Assembly (NCBI GenBank): GCA_018823415.1
Contig: JAHJIN010000585.1
Location: 1-45,238, forward strand
Origin: Chloroflexota bacterium
Lineage (GTDB): Bacteria > Chloroflexota > JAHJIN01
Reading direction: 5' to 3'
Length of the DNA: 45,238 nucleotides
The translations under genes were made by a program, and so were the position numbers. Below, in pieces: positions 24,461 to 34,567 of the stretch (position 1 is its first letter; each line of letters begins with the position of its first letter). A model generated the notes under the pieces. The model was not told the DNA's origin. It saw nothing but the letters and a program-made list of their open reading frames with translations, and made no database searches.

Positions 24461-25344
24461 GTGTCGCCTCCTATCTTTTGGTGCCTGGTTGTCGAGTATC
24501 CGGTTTGCCGAAACTCGTCCAGCACGGCCTCCGCGCCGGATAAAGGAGTGTGCAGGATGCGCCGGGCCAGCGAGATGTCCAGCCGGCAATCGCGCGGCCG
24601 TACCTGTCCGCTGCCCTGGCTGAGACCCGGGGTGATGCCGGCCGGGTCCACGTGCCAGGCCCGGGCCAATAGCACGCCGAATTCGTAGCGGCTGAGGGCC
24701 TGGGCGCCGGCCACGTTCAAGATGCCGCAATAATCCCCCAATGCCAGCTCCCATGCTGCTGCCGCCAGTTCCATTGCATACACGGGGCAGCGGTATTCGT
24801 CGGTGAACAGGGTGAGGGGTTGGCCCTGTCGCAGGCTGTCCAGGATCCAACAAGTGCGCTGCTCCGGCGGATCAAAGCCAAAAATGAGCGACGTGCGAAT
24901 GATGGCGGCATTGGGATGAGTCGCGGCGCTGGCCTCGGCGGCGGCTTTGGCCTGGCCATAGGGGGTGATGGGGCTGGGTGCGGCGGCCTCGGTGTAGGGG
25001 GCCTGCTCGCCGTCAAACATCACGTCGCTGGACAGGTGGACCAATCGCGCACCAGCCCGCGCGGCGGCGTCTACCACGTGGTGGGTCCCGGCCACCGTGA
25101 CCGAATCGAGCAGCGCCGGTGCCATCGAATACGCGGTGTGAATCACCACGTGGGGCGACAGATCACGCACCAGCCGGTTCACCCGCGCTTCGTCGCGAAT
25201 GTCCAGGGCATGGGCGATGCCGCCGCCGGGCGCGTCCGGCGCGTGTTCGTGATAGGTGAAATGCGCCTCCCACGCCGGGGGTATCGTGCGCAGCAGGTGG
25301 CGTCCCAGGTAGCCGCTGCCGCCGGTGATCAGCGCGCGTTTCAT
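24457..25344 (-). CDS. RmlD-like sugar-nucleotide reductase / SDR epimerase
   Basis: A 295-residue extended SDR protein. It has the NAD(P) loop GGSGYLGRHL, the LSSDVMFDGEQAPYTE segment typical of dTDP-4-dehydrorhamnose reductases, the YGQAK catalytic Tyr-Lys pair, and SGAEAVLDEFRQTGY near the C-terminus. Proteins of this group also include the MAT2B-like regulators, and no other dTDP-rhamnose genes are in the window, so the substrate is open. It overlaps rnc upstream and pfkA downstream by four bases each, which points to translational coupling. Confidence 0.8.
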   Translation of the reverse strand: MKRALITGGSGYLGRHLLRTIPPAWEAHFTYHEHAPDAPGGGIAHALDIRDEARVNRLVRDLSPHVVIHTAYSMAPALLDSVTVAGTHHVVDAAARAGARLVHLSSDVMFDGEQAPYTEAAAPSPITPYGQAKAAAEASAATHPNAAIIRTSLIFGFDPPEQRTCWILDSLRQGQPLTLFTDEYRCPVYAMELAAAAWELALGDYCGILNVAGAQALSRYEFGVLLARAWHVDPAGITPGLSQGSGQVRPRDCRLDISLARRILHTPLSGAEAVLDEFRQTGYSTTRHQKIGGDT

Positions 25345-26054
25345 GCCGGTTCCTCATCAGGTCGCGTCGGGTCCCAATCGTCCAGGGCGGACTGGGCGGC
25401 CGCTTGTTCGGCGGCCTGTTTGCTGCGCCCGGTGCCCTGACCCAGCACGCGCTCGCCCAGGAGCGCCTGGACCGTGAACATCTTGGCGTGATCCGGCCCG
25501 GTTTCGGTCACGGTGCGGTAGCGCGGCGTTTGCTGATAAGCGCCCTGGACCAGCTCCTGGAGGTGGCTTTTGGCGTCTTTGTCCAGATTGGGCGCCGTGC
25601 CCGGCCGGGTTCTGGACTGGACAAAGCGCCGGATAAATCTGTTAGCTGCCTCCAGGCCCTGATCCAGATAAACAGCGCCCACGAGGGCCTCAAAAGCACA
25701 GGCCAGGTTCGCCTCGCGGTCCCGGCCGCCCGATGATTCTTCACCCTTGCTCAAATATAGGAATCGGCCCAGGTCAATTTGCCGGGCAAACTCGGCCAGG
25801 GTCTCGCCACGCACCAGCGACGCGCGCAGGTTGGTCAGGTCGCCTTCGCGATATTCGGGAAAGCGGTGATACAGATAATTGGCTGTGACCAGGCCCAGCA
25901 CCGCGTCGCCCAGGAATTCCAGCCGCTCGTTGGAGCAAGGGGCAATGTCGGGCTGCTCGTTCAGGGCCGAGCGATGCACCAGCGCCCGAATGAGCAGCGA
26001 CTTGTCTTGGAACGTGATGCCGATGGTGGTTTCCAGGTCTGTCAGTTCGGTCAT
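25341..26054 (-). CDS. rnc: Ribonuclease III
   Basis: A 237-residue double-strand-specific endoribonuclease for rRNA and mRNA processing. The N-terminal nuclease domain carries the signature ERLEFLGDAVLGLV and the second acidic cluster ANLACAFEALVGAVY. The C-terminal double-stranded RNA-binding domain begins around DAKSHLQELVQGAYQ and ends with SKQAAEQAAAQSAL. Length and motifs are normal. It lies nine bases after the zinc-ribbon gene and overlaps the SDR gene by four bases, an unusual pairing of RNA processing with carbohydrate genes. Confidence 0.95.
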   Translation of the reverse strand: MTELTDLETTIGITFQDKSLLIRALVHRSALNEQPDIAPCSNERLEFLGDAVLGLVTANYLYHRFPEYREGDLTNLRASLVRGETLAEFARQIDLGRFLYLSKGEESSGGRDREANLACAFEALVGAVYLDQGLEAANRFIRRFVQSRTRPGTAPNLDKDAKSHLQELVQGAYQQTPRYRTVTETGPDHAKMFTVQALLGERVLGQGTGRSKQAAEQAAAQSALDDWDPTRPDEEPA

Positions 26055-26063
26055 GGTCTTGGG

Positions 26064-26666
26064 CTATTCCACCTTTTTGAGGGTGACGGGGATGCCGGCG
26101 CCACAGTAGGCGCAGGCGGCGCTGTCTGGCCCGGTCCAATCGACTTCGTCGGCCCGGGCCGGGGCGCCGCAGGTGGGGCAACTGGCCGGCAATTGGCGCT
26201 GTACCAGGGGCCGCTGTTGCAGCCGGGGGCGCAGGCCGCGCCGCCTGGGGCGCATCCGGGGCGGTAGCGTGCGGCGCACGGCTTCCAGTTCCTGGCGCAG
26301 GGCCTGGGCCTGTTGAGAGCGGCCATTGCGTTCCAGGGCCTGAATGACGCGTGGTGCTACCTCGGCCACGCGCTGGTAGTGCTGCGATTGGACCAGCAGG
26401 CGTACCGCCTCCACGCCCAGGTCATCGGCCCGGTCCAGGTTGCCGGCGCGCACATAGCACTGGGTGGCGCGCAGCAGCGCCTCGCCGGCCAGCCCGGGCC
26501 GGCCGTTTTGCCGTGCTACCTGAGCCAGGTCTTCAAACAGCGGCGCGGCCTGCGCAAACTGCCCGTTGCGCAGCAGGGTCCGGGCCTGGAGCAACTGGTC
26601 GCGGGGCCGGGCTGCTTCCTGCGGGCTCAGGGCGGTCGTCAGCTTGTCCAGCAGATCGTCGAGCAT
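26064..26666 (-). CDS. Helical-repeat protein with C-terminal zinc ribbon
   Basis: A 200-residue cytoplasmic protein. Residues 10-125 form helices with a TPR-like rhythm (QARTLLRNGQFAQAAPLFED; ATQCYVRAGNLDRADDLG). A very arginine/proline-rich linker follows (about 130-155), then a zinc ribbon with CPTC and CAYC near the end. The mix suggests a scaffold or nucleic-acid-associated factor; no family name is recognised. It is the first gene of the operon with rnc, rmlD-like and pfkA, with a strong AGGAGG and a near-consensus promoter 29 bases upstream. Confidence 0.65.
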   Translation of the reverse strand: MLDDLLDKLTTALSPQEAARPRDQLLQARTLLRNGQFAQAAPLFEDLAQVARQNGRPGLAGEALLRATQCYVRAGNLDRADDLGVEAVRLLVQSQHYQRVAEVAPRVIQALERNGRSQQAQALRQELEAVRRTLPPRMRPRRRGLRPRLQQRPLVQRQLPASCPTCGAPARADEVDWTGPDSAACAYCGAGIPVTLKKVE

Positions 26667-26694
26667 GAGAACCTCCTACCATGCGCTTGAAAAG

Positions 26695-26723
26695 ATTATA
26701 CACCGGGGCGCTGCGCCTGGCAA
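26695..26723 (-). promoter_or_regulatory. Promoter of the zinc-ribbon/rnc/rmlD/pfkA operon
   Basis: On the minus strand TTGCCA (26718-26723) is 17 bases from a perfect TATAAT (26695-26700). Confidence 0.78.
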
Positions 26724-26752
26724 GTATGCGTATTCCGTTTGTGCCCCAAGTA

Positions 26753-26761
26753 TGGTATAAT
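26753..26761 (+). promoter_or_regulatory. Extended -10 promoter of the multi-TM gene
   Basis: TGGTATAAT, identical to the element before the SIR2-STAND gene. The -35 region is poor (TTCCGT at 17 bases). It diverges from the operon promoter at 26695-26723. Confidence 0.6.
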
Positions 26762-26824
26762 AGCCATGACAACTGGCCGGCGGCAGATGCACATAATCGG
26801 TAGAGAGAAAGGAGCATGCGAACT

Positions 26825-27820
26825 ATGGACCATATGAAAGTACTAAAGCGGGCTTGGGAAATCTTTTATCATTATCGGATGCTGTGGGTGTTCGGTTTCA
26901 TCCTCTCCCTGGTAGGTGCCGAGGGTGGGGGCGGCGGCAACAGCTTTCAGATGTCACAGTCTTCGTTCAATAATGGGGGCAACATGCCCACCGGCAGACC
27001 TTTTGTCGCCCCCGAGGTTCCAGGCGACGTGTGGGCCATTGCGGCCGGCGCAATCCTGGCGCTCATCTGCGTGGGCGTCATTGTGGCTATCGTAGTGACG
27101 GTCGTGCGCTATGTCATGGAGACCTCGTTGATCCGCATGGTGGACGAGCACGAAAAAACGCAGGAAAAGGTCGGCTTTCGGGCCGGGTTCCGCATGGGCT
27201 GGTCACGCACGGCGCTGCGGCTGTTCCTGATCGACCTGATCGTCAACATCCCGGTGGCGTTGGTGTTTGGGATCCTGTTTGCGCTGGCGCTTTTGCCGCT
27301 GTTGGTCTGGGCGGTGGACAGTACCGCGCTGCAGGCAGTTGGAACAGGGGCCACAGCCTGCCTGTTCTTTATCGTCATCGTGCTGGTCATTGTCGTCAAC
27401 GTGGCCCTGTCGGTGCTGCGGGGCTTTTTCTGGCGAGCCTGCGTGCTGGAGGAATTGGGCGTCGTGGACTCGCTGCGACGAGGCTATGCCTTTGTCAAGC
27501 TGCACTTGGCCGACGTGCTCGTCATGTGGCTCATTACCATTGGCCTGGCGCTGCTCTGGTCGCTGATCATGATCCCGGTGGCGTTGCTGCTGGTGATCCT
27601 GGGCGGCATCGTGGCCGCGATCCCGGGGCTTCTGGTTGGCGCCCTGGCCAGCCTGGCCTTTCAAGAGGCCGTGCCCTGGGTCCTGGCCGCGGTGGTGAGT
27701 ATTCCCATCTTTATCCTGGTAATGGTCATCCCCTTGACGTTCCTGGACGGTTTGATGAAGGGGTTCCAGTCTACCACCTGGACCTTGACCTATCGCGAAT
27801 TGCAGGCCCTGGAAGGTTAG
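26825..27820 (+). CDS. Multi-pass membrane protein of unknown function
   Basis: About 331 residues with seven or so hydrophobic segments. The first is MLWVFGFILSLVG, followed by a glycine/asparagine-rich outside loop. The others include ALICVGVIVAIVVTVVRYV, LIDLIVNIPVALVFGILFAL, ACLFFIVIVLVIVVNVAL, VLVMWLITIGLALLWSLIMI and AAVVSIPIFILVMVIPL. The repeated pattern of loops (RAGFRMGWSRTALRLF; SLRRGYAFVKLHLADVLVMW) is like the DUF7544/glycerophosphodiester-phosphodiesterase membrane-domain type. There is no catalytic motif. AAAGGAG lies closer to this ATG than is useful for the one at 26816, so the start is uncertain by three codons. A strong terminator follows. Confidence 0.7.
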   Translation: MDHMKVLKRAWEIFYHYRMLWVFGFILSLVGAEGGGGGNSFQMSQSSFNNGGNMPTGRPFVAPEVPGDVWAIAAGAILALICVGVIVAIVVTVVRYVMETSLIRMVDEHEKTQEKVGFRAGFRMGWSRTALRLFLIDLIVNIPVALVFGILFALALLPLLVWAVDSTALQAVGTGATACLFFIVIVLVIVVNVALSVLRGFFWRACVLEELGVVDSLRRGYAFVKLHLADVLVMWLITIGLALLWSLIMIPVALLLVILGGIVAAIPGLLVGALASLAFQEAVPWVLAAVVSIPIFILVMVIPLTFLDGLMKGFQSTTWTLTYRELQALEG

Positions 27821-27850
27821 TTCGAGACTGGACCGCTGGCCGAATCTGAC

Positions 27851-27880
27851 AAGCCCCTCCCCCGCCGGGAGGGGCTTTTT
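27851..27880 (+). terminator. Rho-independent terminator after the multi-TM gene
   Basis: Arms AAGCCCCTCCC and GGGAGGGGCTT (11 bp, loop CCGCC), with the stem running into a run of five Ts. Confidence 0.9.
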
Positions 27881-27895
27881 GCCGGTCCAGCCAGC

Positions 27896-27924
27896 TTGCC
27901 GATGTGGGGCTCTTGTGCTATACT
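27896..27924 (+). promoter_or_regulatory. Promoter of the RusA-type gene
   Basis: TTGCCG (27896-27901), 17 bases, TATACT (27919-27924), with an extended TGC before the -10. Initiation near 27931 leaves a leader of about 14 bases. Confidence 0.72.
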
Positions 27925-27944
27925 CCCCGGCGGAAAGTGATCGC

Positions 27945-28376
27945 ATGCCAGAAACCATCCGGCGGGCGCGGTTCACCCTGCCGCTGCCGCCCAGTGTCAA
28001 CCAACAATATGCCACCGTGGGGAACCGGCGCGTGCTGAGTCAGGCCAGCCGGCGCTATCGCCGCGCCGTGGAGCGGGCCGTGCATCGCCTGCAGGTGGAT
28101 GGCACCCTGTCGGACGAACTGGTGGCGACGCTCAGGGCCGGTTTTGTGGGGTTGTTCATCGACTTTTATTTCGAGACGCCGCTGCGCCGGGACCTGGACG
28201 GCGGCCTCAAGATCACGATGGATGCCATTTGCGAGACGTTGGGCGTGAACGACAATCGCGTGGTGGACATTCACCTGGTCAAGCGCATCGACCCGCTGAA
28301 TCCGCGCATCGAGGTCGAGCTGGAGGCCATTCCGGACTGGCAGTTTGACGAGGAATACGAGGTGCAGGTAGCGTAG
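27945..28376 (+). CDS. RusA-family Holliday-junction resolvase-like endonuclease
   Basis: A 143-residue protein with the RusA layout: the opening LPLPPSVNQQY, and the magnesium-binding Asp83 and Asp85 in RRDLDGGLK with Asp103 in GVNDNRVVD. These match the three essential Asp residues of RusA, so it should cut four-way DNA junctions. RusA genes usually come from phages, but no phage gene is nearby. Here the gene has its own promoter and heads a unit with an Mth938-like gene and cinA. The predicted transcription start rules out the in-frame upstream ATG at 27879. Confidence 0.85.
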   Translation: MPETIRRARFTLPLPPSVNQQYATVGNRRVLSQASRRYRRAVERAVHRLQVDGTLSDELVATLRAGFVGLFIDFYFETPLRRDLDGGLKITMDAICETLGVNDNRVVDIHLVKRIDPLNPRIEVELEAIPDWQFDEEYEVQVA

Positions 28377-28415
28377 AGCGGTTCCTCGTTCCGCGCTACG
28401 GCAAGGGGGACAAAC

Positions 28416-28814
28416 ATGGACGAGCAGGACCAGGCATCACCGGGCTATCCCCAGGTGGGGGATACGGGGTTCGGCTGGATCGAGATCGACGGGGAGCGTT
28501 GGGAAAAGGACGTGCTCATTACCGCCGACGGCCGGGCCCGCAAGCGTCCCAAAAAGCTGAGCAAGCCGTATAGCACCGGCCACACGCCCCTGGGACCGGA
28601 AGAGGTGGAGCGGGCTGTGGCGGCCGAGCCGGCGGTGTTGCTGATTGGGACCGGACAGTGGGGCGCGCTGCCAGTCCTGACGGAGGCGCAGCAGATGGCC
28701 CAGGAGCGCAGCGTGCTGCTGGAAACCATGCCTACGCTCCGTGCCATCCAGCGCTATCGCGAACTGGTCGAGACCGGCCAGCTCGTGGCGGCCATTTTCC
28801 ACTTGACGTGTTGA
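28416..28814 (+). CDS. Mth938-like (DUF498) domain protein
   Basis: A 132-residue protein of the Mth938/NDUFAF3 family: GFGWIEIDGERWEKDVLITA at the N-terminus, HTPLGPEEVERAV, the conserved VLLIGTGQWGALPVL, and a C-terminal ETGQLVAAIFHLTC. Eukaryotic relatives help assemble respiratory complex I. The bacterial role is unknown. It lies 39 bases after the resolvase gene and 53 bases before cinA, so the three may be cotranscribed. Confidence 0.85.
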   Translation: MDEQDQASPGYPQVGDTGFGWIEIDGERWEKDVLITADGRARKRPKKLSKPYSTGHTPLGPEEVERAVAAEPAVLLIGTGQWGALPVLTEAQQMAQERSVLLETMPTLRAIQRYRELVETGQLVAAIFHLTC

Positions 28815-28867
28815 TGACGCGTCGGCGGTCGATTCAACCAGACACTTGTTTATGAGAGGTGTTGTCA

Positions 28868-30133
28868 ATGCAGGCCGAGATCATTTCTGTGGGCACGGAA
28901 CTTCTTCTGGGCGAGATCGTCGATACTAACGCGGCGTGGCTGGCCCAGCAACTCTCGCCGCTGGGCGTAGACCTGTACTGGGTCTCGACTGTGGGCGACA
29001 ACCAGGGCCGGCTGGCCCAAGTGCTGCGCCGGGCGCTGGACCGCTCGGGCCTGGTCATCGTCACCGGGGGGCTTGGCCCCACCGAGGATGACGTGACCCG
29101 CGAAGCCATTGCCGAGGCGTTGGGCGAAGAGATGGTGGTCCAGCCCGAGCTGGCCGAGCACCTGCGATGCTTTTTCGCGCAGCGCGGCTATACCATGCCC
29201 GAGCGCAATCTCAAGCAGGCCACGCTCATCGCCTCGGCGCGGGCACTGGACAACCCGGTGGGCACCGCGCCGGGCTGGTGGGTGGAGCACCAGGATCATA
29301 TCCTCGTCACCATGCCCGGCGTGCCGTTCGAGATGGAGCGCATGTGGCGCGACCAGGCCCTGCCGCGCCTGCGGGCCCGGCTGGGCGGCGAGATCATTGT
29401 CACGCGCACGTTCAAGACCGTGGGCATTGGCGAGTCGCGCGCTGAAGAGCTGGTCAGCCATCTGATCCATTCGTTCAATCCCTCTCTGGCGACCTATGCC
29501 AAGCGCGACGGCGTACACCTGCGCGTGGCCGCCAAGGCTGCCACGGAGGCCCAGGCCCGGGCCATGATCGCCGACCTGGAAGCTCGGGTCCGCGAGGTGA
29601 TTGGTCCCTATATCTATGGCGTGGACGACGAGACGTTGGAGAGTGCGCTGGGCCAGTTGTTCCGCGAGCGCGGCCTGACGCTGGCGACGATGGAATCGTG
29701 CACCGGGGGATTGCTGGCCAGCACCATCACCGACGCGCCGGGCAGTTCGGCGTATTTTCGTGGCGGAATGGTGGCCTATGCCATCGCGGCCAAGGAGCAG
29801 TGGGGCGTGGACCCGGCCATTATCAAGGAATATGGCGTGGTGAGCCCCCAGGTGGCGGCGGCCATGGCCACCGCCGCTCGCCGCGAGGTCGGTGCTGACG
29901 TGGGCCTGGGTATCACCGGCGTGGCCGGCCCTGATCCACTGGACGGCCAGCCGCCCGGCACCCTGTACCTGGGCCTTGACATCCAGGGCCAGGTGGATAC
30001 CTTTAGTGGGTTCTATGGCTCTGAGCGCCGGCAGGTCAAGCGCGTGGCTGTGCTCTATGCCCTGGGGTTCCTGCGCCGCAAGCTGCTGGAACTGGAAGGT
30101 ACGGTCCCGGTGGATGGCCGGCTGAGCAAATAG
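28868..30133 (+). CDS. cinA: CinA: NMN amidase / ADP-ribose pyrophosphatase
   Basis: A 421-residue two-domain CinA. The N-terminal molybdopterin-binding-like (COG1058) domain has the GTELLLGEIVDTNAAWLA opening and GGLGPTEDDVTREA. The C-terminal nicotinamide-mononucleotide amidase (PncC) domain has ATMESCTGGLLAST and GITGVAGPDP. It works in pyridine-nucleotide recycling; the competence link comes from other bacteria. Full length. The ATG at 28868 follows GAGAGGTG; an in-frame TTG at 28859 is less likely. Immediately after it lies the stump of a methylglyoxal synthase gene. Confidence 0.93.
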   Translation: MQAEIISVGTELLLGEIVDTNAAWLAQQLSPLGVDLYWVSTVGDNQGRLAQVLRRALDRSGLVIVTGGLGPTEDDVTREAIAEALGEEMVVQPELAEHLRCFFAQRGYTMPERNLKQATLIASARALDNPVGTAPGWWVEHQDHILVTMPGVPFEMERMWRDQALPRLRARLGGEIIVTRTFKTVGIGESRAEELVSHLIHSFNPSLATYAKRDGVHLRVAAKAATEAQARAMIADLEARVREVIGPYIYGVDDETLESALGQLFRERGLTLATMESCTGGLLASTITDAPGSSAYFRGGMVAYAIAAKEQWGVDPAIIKEYGVVSPQVAAAMATAARREVGADVGLGITGVAGPDPLDGQPPGTLYLGLDIQGQVDTFSGFYGSERRQVKRVAVLYALGFLRRKLLELEGTVPVDGRLSK

Positions 30134-30142
30134 GAGATCAAC

Positions 30143-30220
30143 ATGACCGAAACACCCCGGCGCGCCATCGTCCTCATTGCTCACGACGGCAAAAAGGCCG
30201 ACATAATGATCGTGTACTGA
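30143..30220 (+). pseudogene. mgsA: N-terminal remnant of methylglyoxal synthase
   Basis: An ATG with TAGGAG six bases upstream, nine bases after the cinA stop, opens a 25-codon frame: MTETPRRAIVLIAHDGKKAD then IMIVY and stop. The phrase LIAHDGKKAD is the start of MgsA proteins (phosphate-binding loop and following helix). A full enzyme has 120-150 residues, including ATGTTG, and no trace of the rest is seen before the next gene at 30272. This looks like deletion of about 80 % of the gene with the ribosome site left intact. Confidence 0.6.
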
Positions 30221-30224
30221 CCGT

Positions 30225-30238
30225 GGCACATATGTGCC
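30225..30238. promoter_or_regulatory. Perfect 14-bp palindrome before the BMP-domain gene
   Basis: GGCACATATGTGCC is fully self-complementary and sits 34 bases upstream of the next start. Its symmetry and position fit an operator for a dimeric regulator. It does not match the GAAC-N4-GTTC box seen at uvrA. Confidence 0.35.
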
Positions 30239-30271
30239 CGGCCTAGTTTCGAAAGGTAGGAGGTATCTGCC

Positions 30272-31522
30272 ATGGACTGCGTACAGTGCGGAAAACCAAA
30301 TCAGCCAGACGCCCGATTCTGCGCCCAATGCGGCGCACCGTTGCCTCTATCAGCGCCACCGGGGCCGGCCGGGGGCAAGAAAAATGGTTTGTCCACCCCG
30401 ATCATCGTGGGGATCGTCGTGGTGGCGATCCTGTTGGGTTTGTGTTGCTGCTGTGTCTTTGTGGTGGCCGTCCTGGCCCTTGTGCCGCCGCCGGGCGTGG
30501 CAGGCACCGCCGTACCGACCCGCGTCGTGCGGCCCGTGGAGACCGAGGCCCCGGCGTTGCCGGTCTCCACGGTTCCTGCCGAGATCCCGTTAGCTCCACA
30601 GACGCGCCTCAAGGTGGGCCTGGTCACAGATGCTTATGGCCCGATAAACGACAAGGGCTTTAACCAGGCCGCGTGGGACGCCCTGCTGCGGGCGGAAAAA
30701 GAGCTGGGTGCCGAGATTTCGTACATCGAATCCAGCGACCCGCAAGACTATGACAAGAACATTGCCACGTTGGTCGACGGGGGCTATACTGTCATTGTCA
30801 CCTCCGGCTTTAACCTGATCGAAGCCACGGCCAAGGCCGCCCGGCGCTACCCCAACGTCAAGTTCATCGGCACCGACCAATACCAGGAAGAGACCATCCC
30901 CAACTATGCCGGGCTGATCTTTGAGGATGACCAGGGCGGCTTTTTGGCCGGCGCGTTGGCCGCCTCCATGAGCAAGAGCGGCGTGGTGGGCGCGGTGCTG
31001 GGCTCGGACCTGGTGCCGCCGGTGGTCCGGTTTGGCAAGGGCTATGAGGCCGGCGCTCGATACATCAATCCCAATATCACGGTTATTCTCACGTATCACT
31101 CGGGCGATATTAGCATAGCTTTTGTGGATCCGGCGTGGGGCGCGCAGACCGCCCGAGATCAGATCGGTCAAAAGGCCGACGTTGTCTTTGGGGCCGGGGG
31201 ACAGACTGGCAATGGCGCTATCATCGCCGCCGCCGAGGACAAGGTGTACTGCATCGGCGTGGATATGGACCAGTACTATACCGTGCCCGAGACCCGATCC
31301 TATCTGCTCTCCAGCGCCGTCAAGCTCATCACGCCGGGCACGTTCGACCTGATCAAGGCGGCTCAGACCGGCACGTTCGTGGGGGGCAATGTGGTGGGTG
31401 ACATGGGACTGGCTCCTTTTCATGACACCGAGTCGCAGGTGCCGGCCGCAGTCAAGGCCAAGCTGGACCAGATCAACAAGGCTTTGCGAGATGGTTCGCT
31501 CCAGACCGGCGTCGAGCCCTAG
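30272..31522 (+). CDS. Zinc-ribbon / TM / BMP-family substrate-binding protein
   Basis: A 416-residue protein. Residues 3-22 form a zinc ribbon (CVQCGKPNQPDARFCAQCG). A basic spacer (GGKKNG) is followed by one membrane helix (about 43-68, with CCCC), a Pro-rich linker, and from about 108 a BMP/PnrA-type periplasmic binding domain (VGLVTDAYGPINDKGFNQAA; VKFIGTDQY; VVFGAGGQTGNGAI). BMP proteins bind nucleosides for ABC import or act as membrane receptors. Here the N-terminus is a cytoplasmic ribbon instead of a lipoprotein signal, and no permease or ATPase is adjacent, so a sensing role is possible. AGGAGG precedes the start. Confidence 0.82.
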   Translation: MDCVQCGKPNQPDARFCAQCGAPLPLSAPPGPAGGKKNGLSTPIIVGIVVVAILLGLCCCCVFVVAVLALVPPPGVAGTAVPTRVVRPVETEAPALPVSTVPAEIPLAPQTRLKVGLVTDAYGPINDKGFNQAAWDALLRAEKELGAEISYIESSDPQDYDKNIATLVDGGYTVIVTSGFNLIEATAKAARRYPNVKFIGTDQYQEETIPNYAGLIFEDDQGGFLAGALAASMSKSGVVGAVLGSDLVPPVVRFGKGYEAGARYINPNITVILTYHSGDISIAFVDPAWGAQTARDQIGQKADVVFGAGGQTGNGAIIAAAEDKVYCIGVDMDQYYTVPETRSYLLSSAVKLITPGTFDLIKAAQTGTFVGGNVVGDMGLAPFHDTESQVPAAVKAKLDQINKALRDGSLQTGVEP

Positions 31523-31551
31523 CTCGGCCTGGCGTAGTCGAGTAAATGCAT

Positions 31552-31594
31552 CAGCGGGTTCGCAGAGCCAGGCGAACCCGCTGTTCGTCTGTTT
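31552..31594 (+). terminator. Terminator-like hairpin after the BMP-domain gene
   Basis: Arms CAGCGGGTTCGC and GCGAACCCGCTG (12 bp, 8-base loop), followed by an interrupted T-rich tail TTCGTCTGTTT. The tail overlaps the -35 of the uvrA promoter. Confidence 0.65.
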
Positions 31595-31621
31595 GACAGC
31601 CGTCCCCGGCAGTGATATACT
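31593..31621 (+). promoter_or_regulatory. uvrA promoter
   Basis: TTGACA (31593-31598), 17 bases, TATACT (31616-31621), with TGA as an extended -10. Initiation falls at about 31628-31630, at the edge of the palindromic operator that follows. Confidence 0.82.
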
Positions 31622-31629
31622 GTTATGCT

Positions 31630-31647
31630 CTAGAACGTCGGTTCTAG
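31630..31647 (+). promoter_or_regulatory. Predicted LexA (SOS) operator of uvrA
   Basis: The 18-bp palindrome CTAGAACGTCGGTTCTAG contains GAAC-N4-GTTC, the core of the SOS box known from Gram-positive bacteria and also reported for Chloroflexota. It overlaps the predicted transcription start, so a bound repressor would block initiation. uvrA is a classic SOS gene, which supports the call. No lexA gene is in the window. Confidence 0.72.
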
Positions 31648-31665
31648 GTGATAGCGAGGTATACC

Positions 31666-34557
<2,892 letters not shown>

Positions 34558-34567
34558 CAGGTTGCCG

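Noticed and set aside
30225..30238. Palindrome GGCACATATGTGCC as a second LexA box
   Set aside because: It lacks the GAAC-N4-GTTC core found at uvrA.
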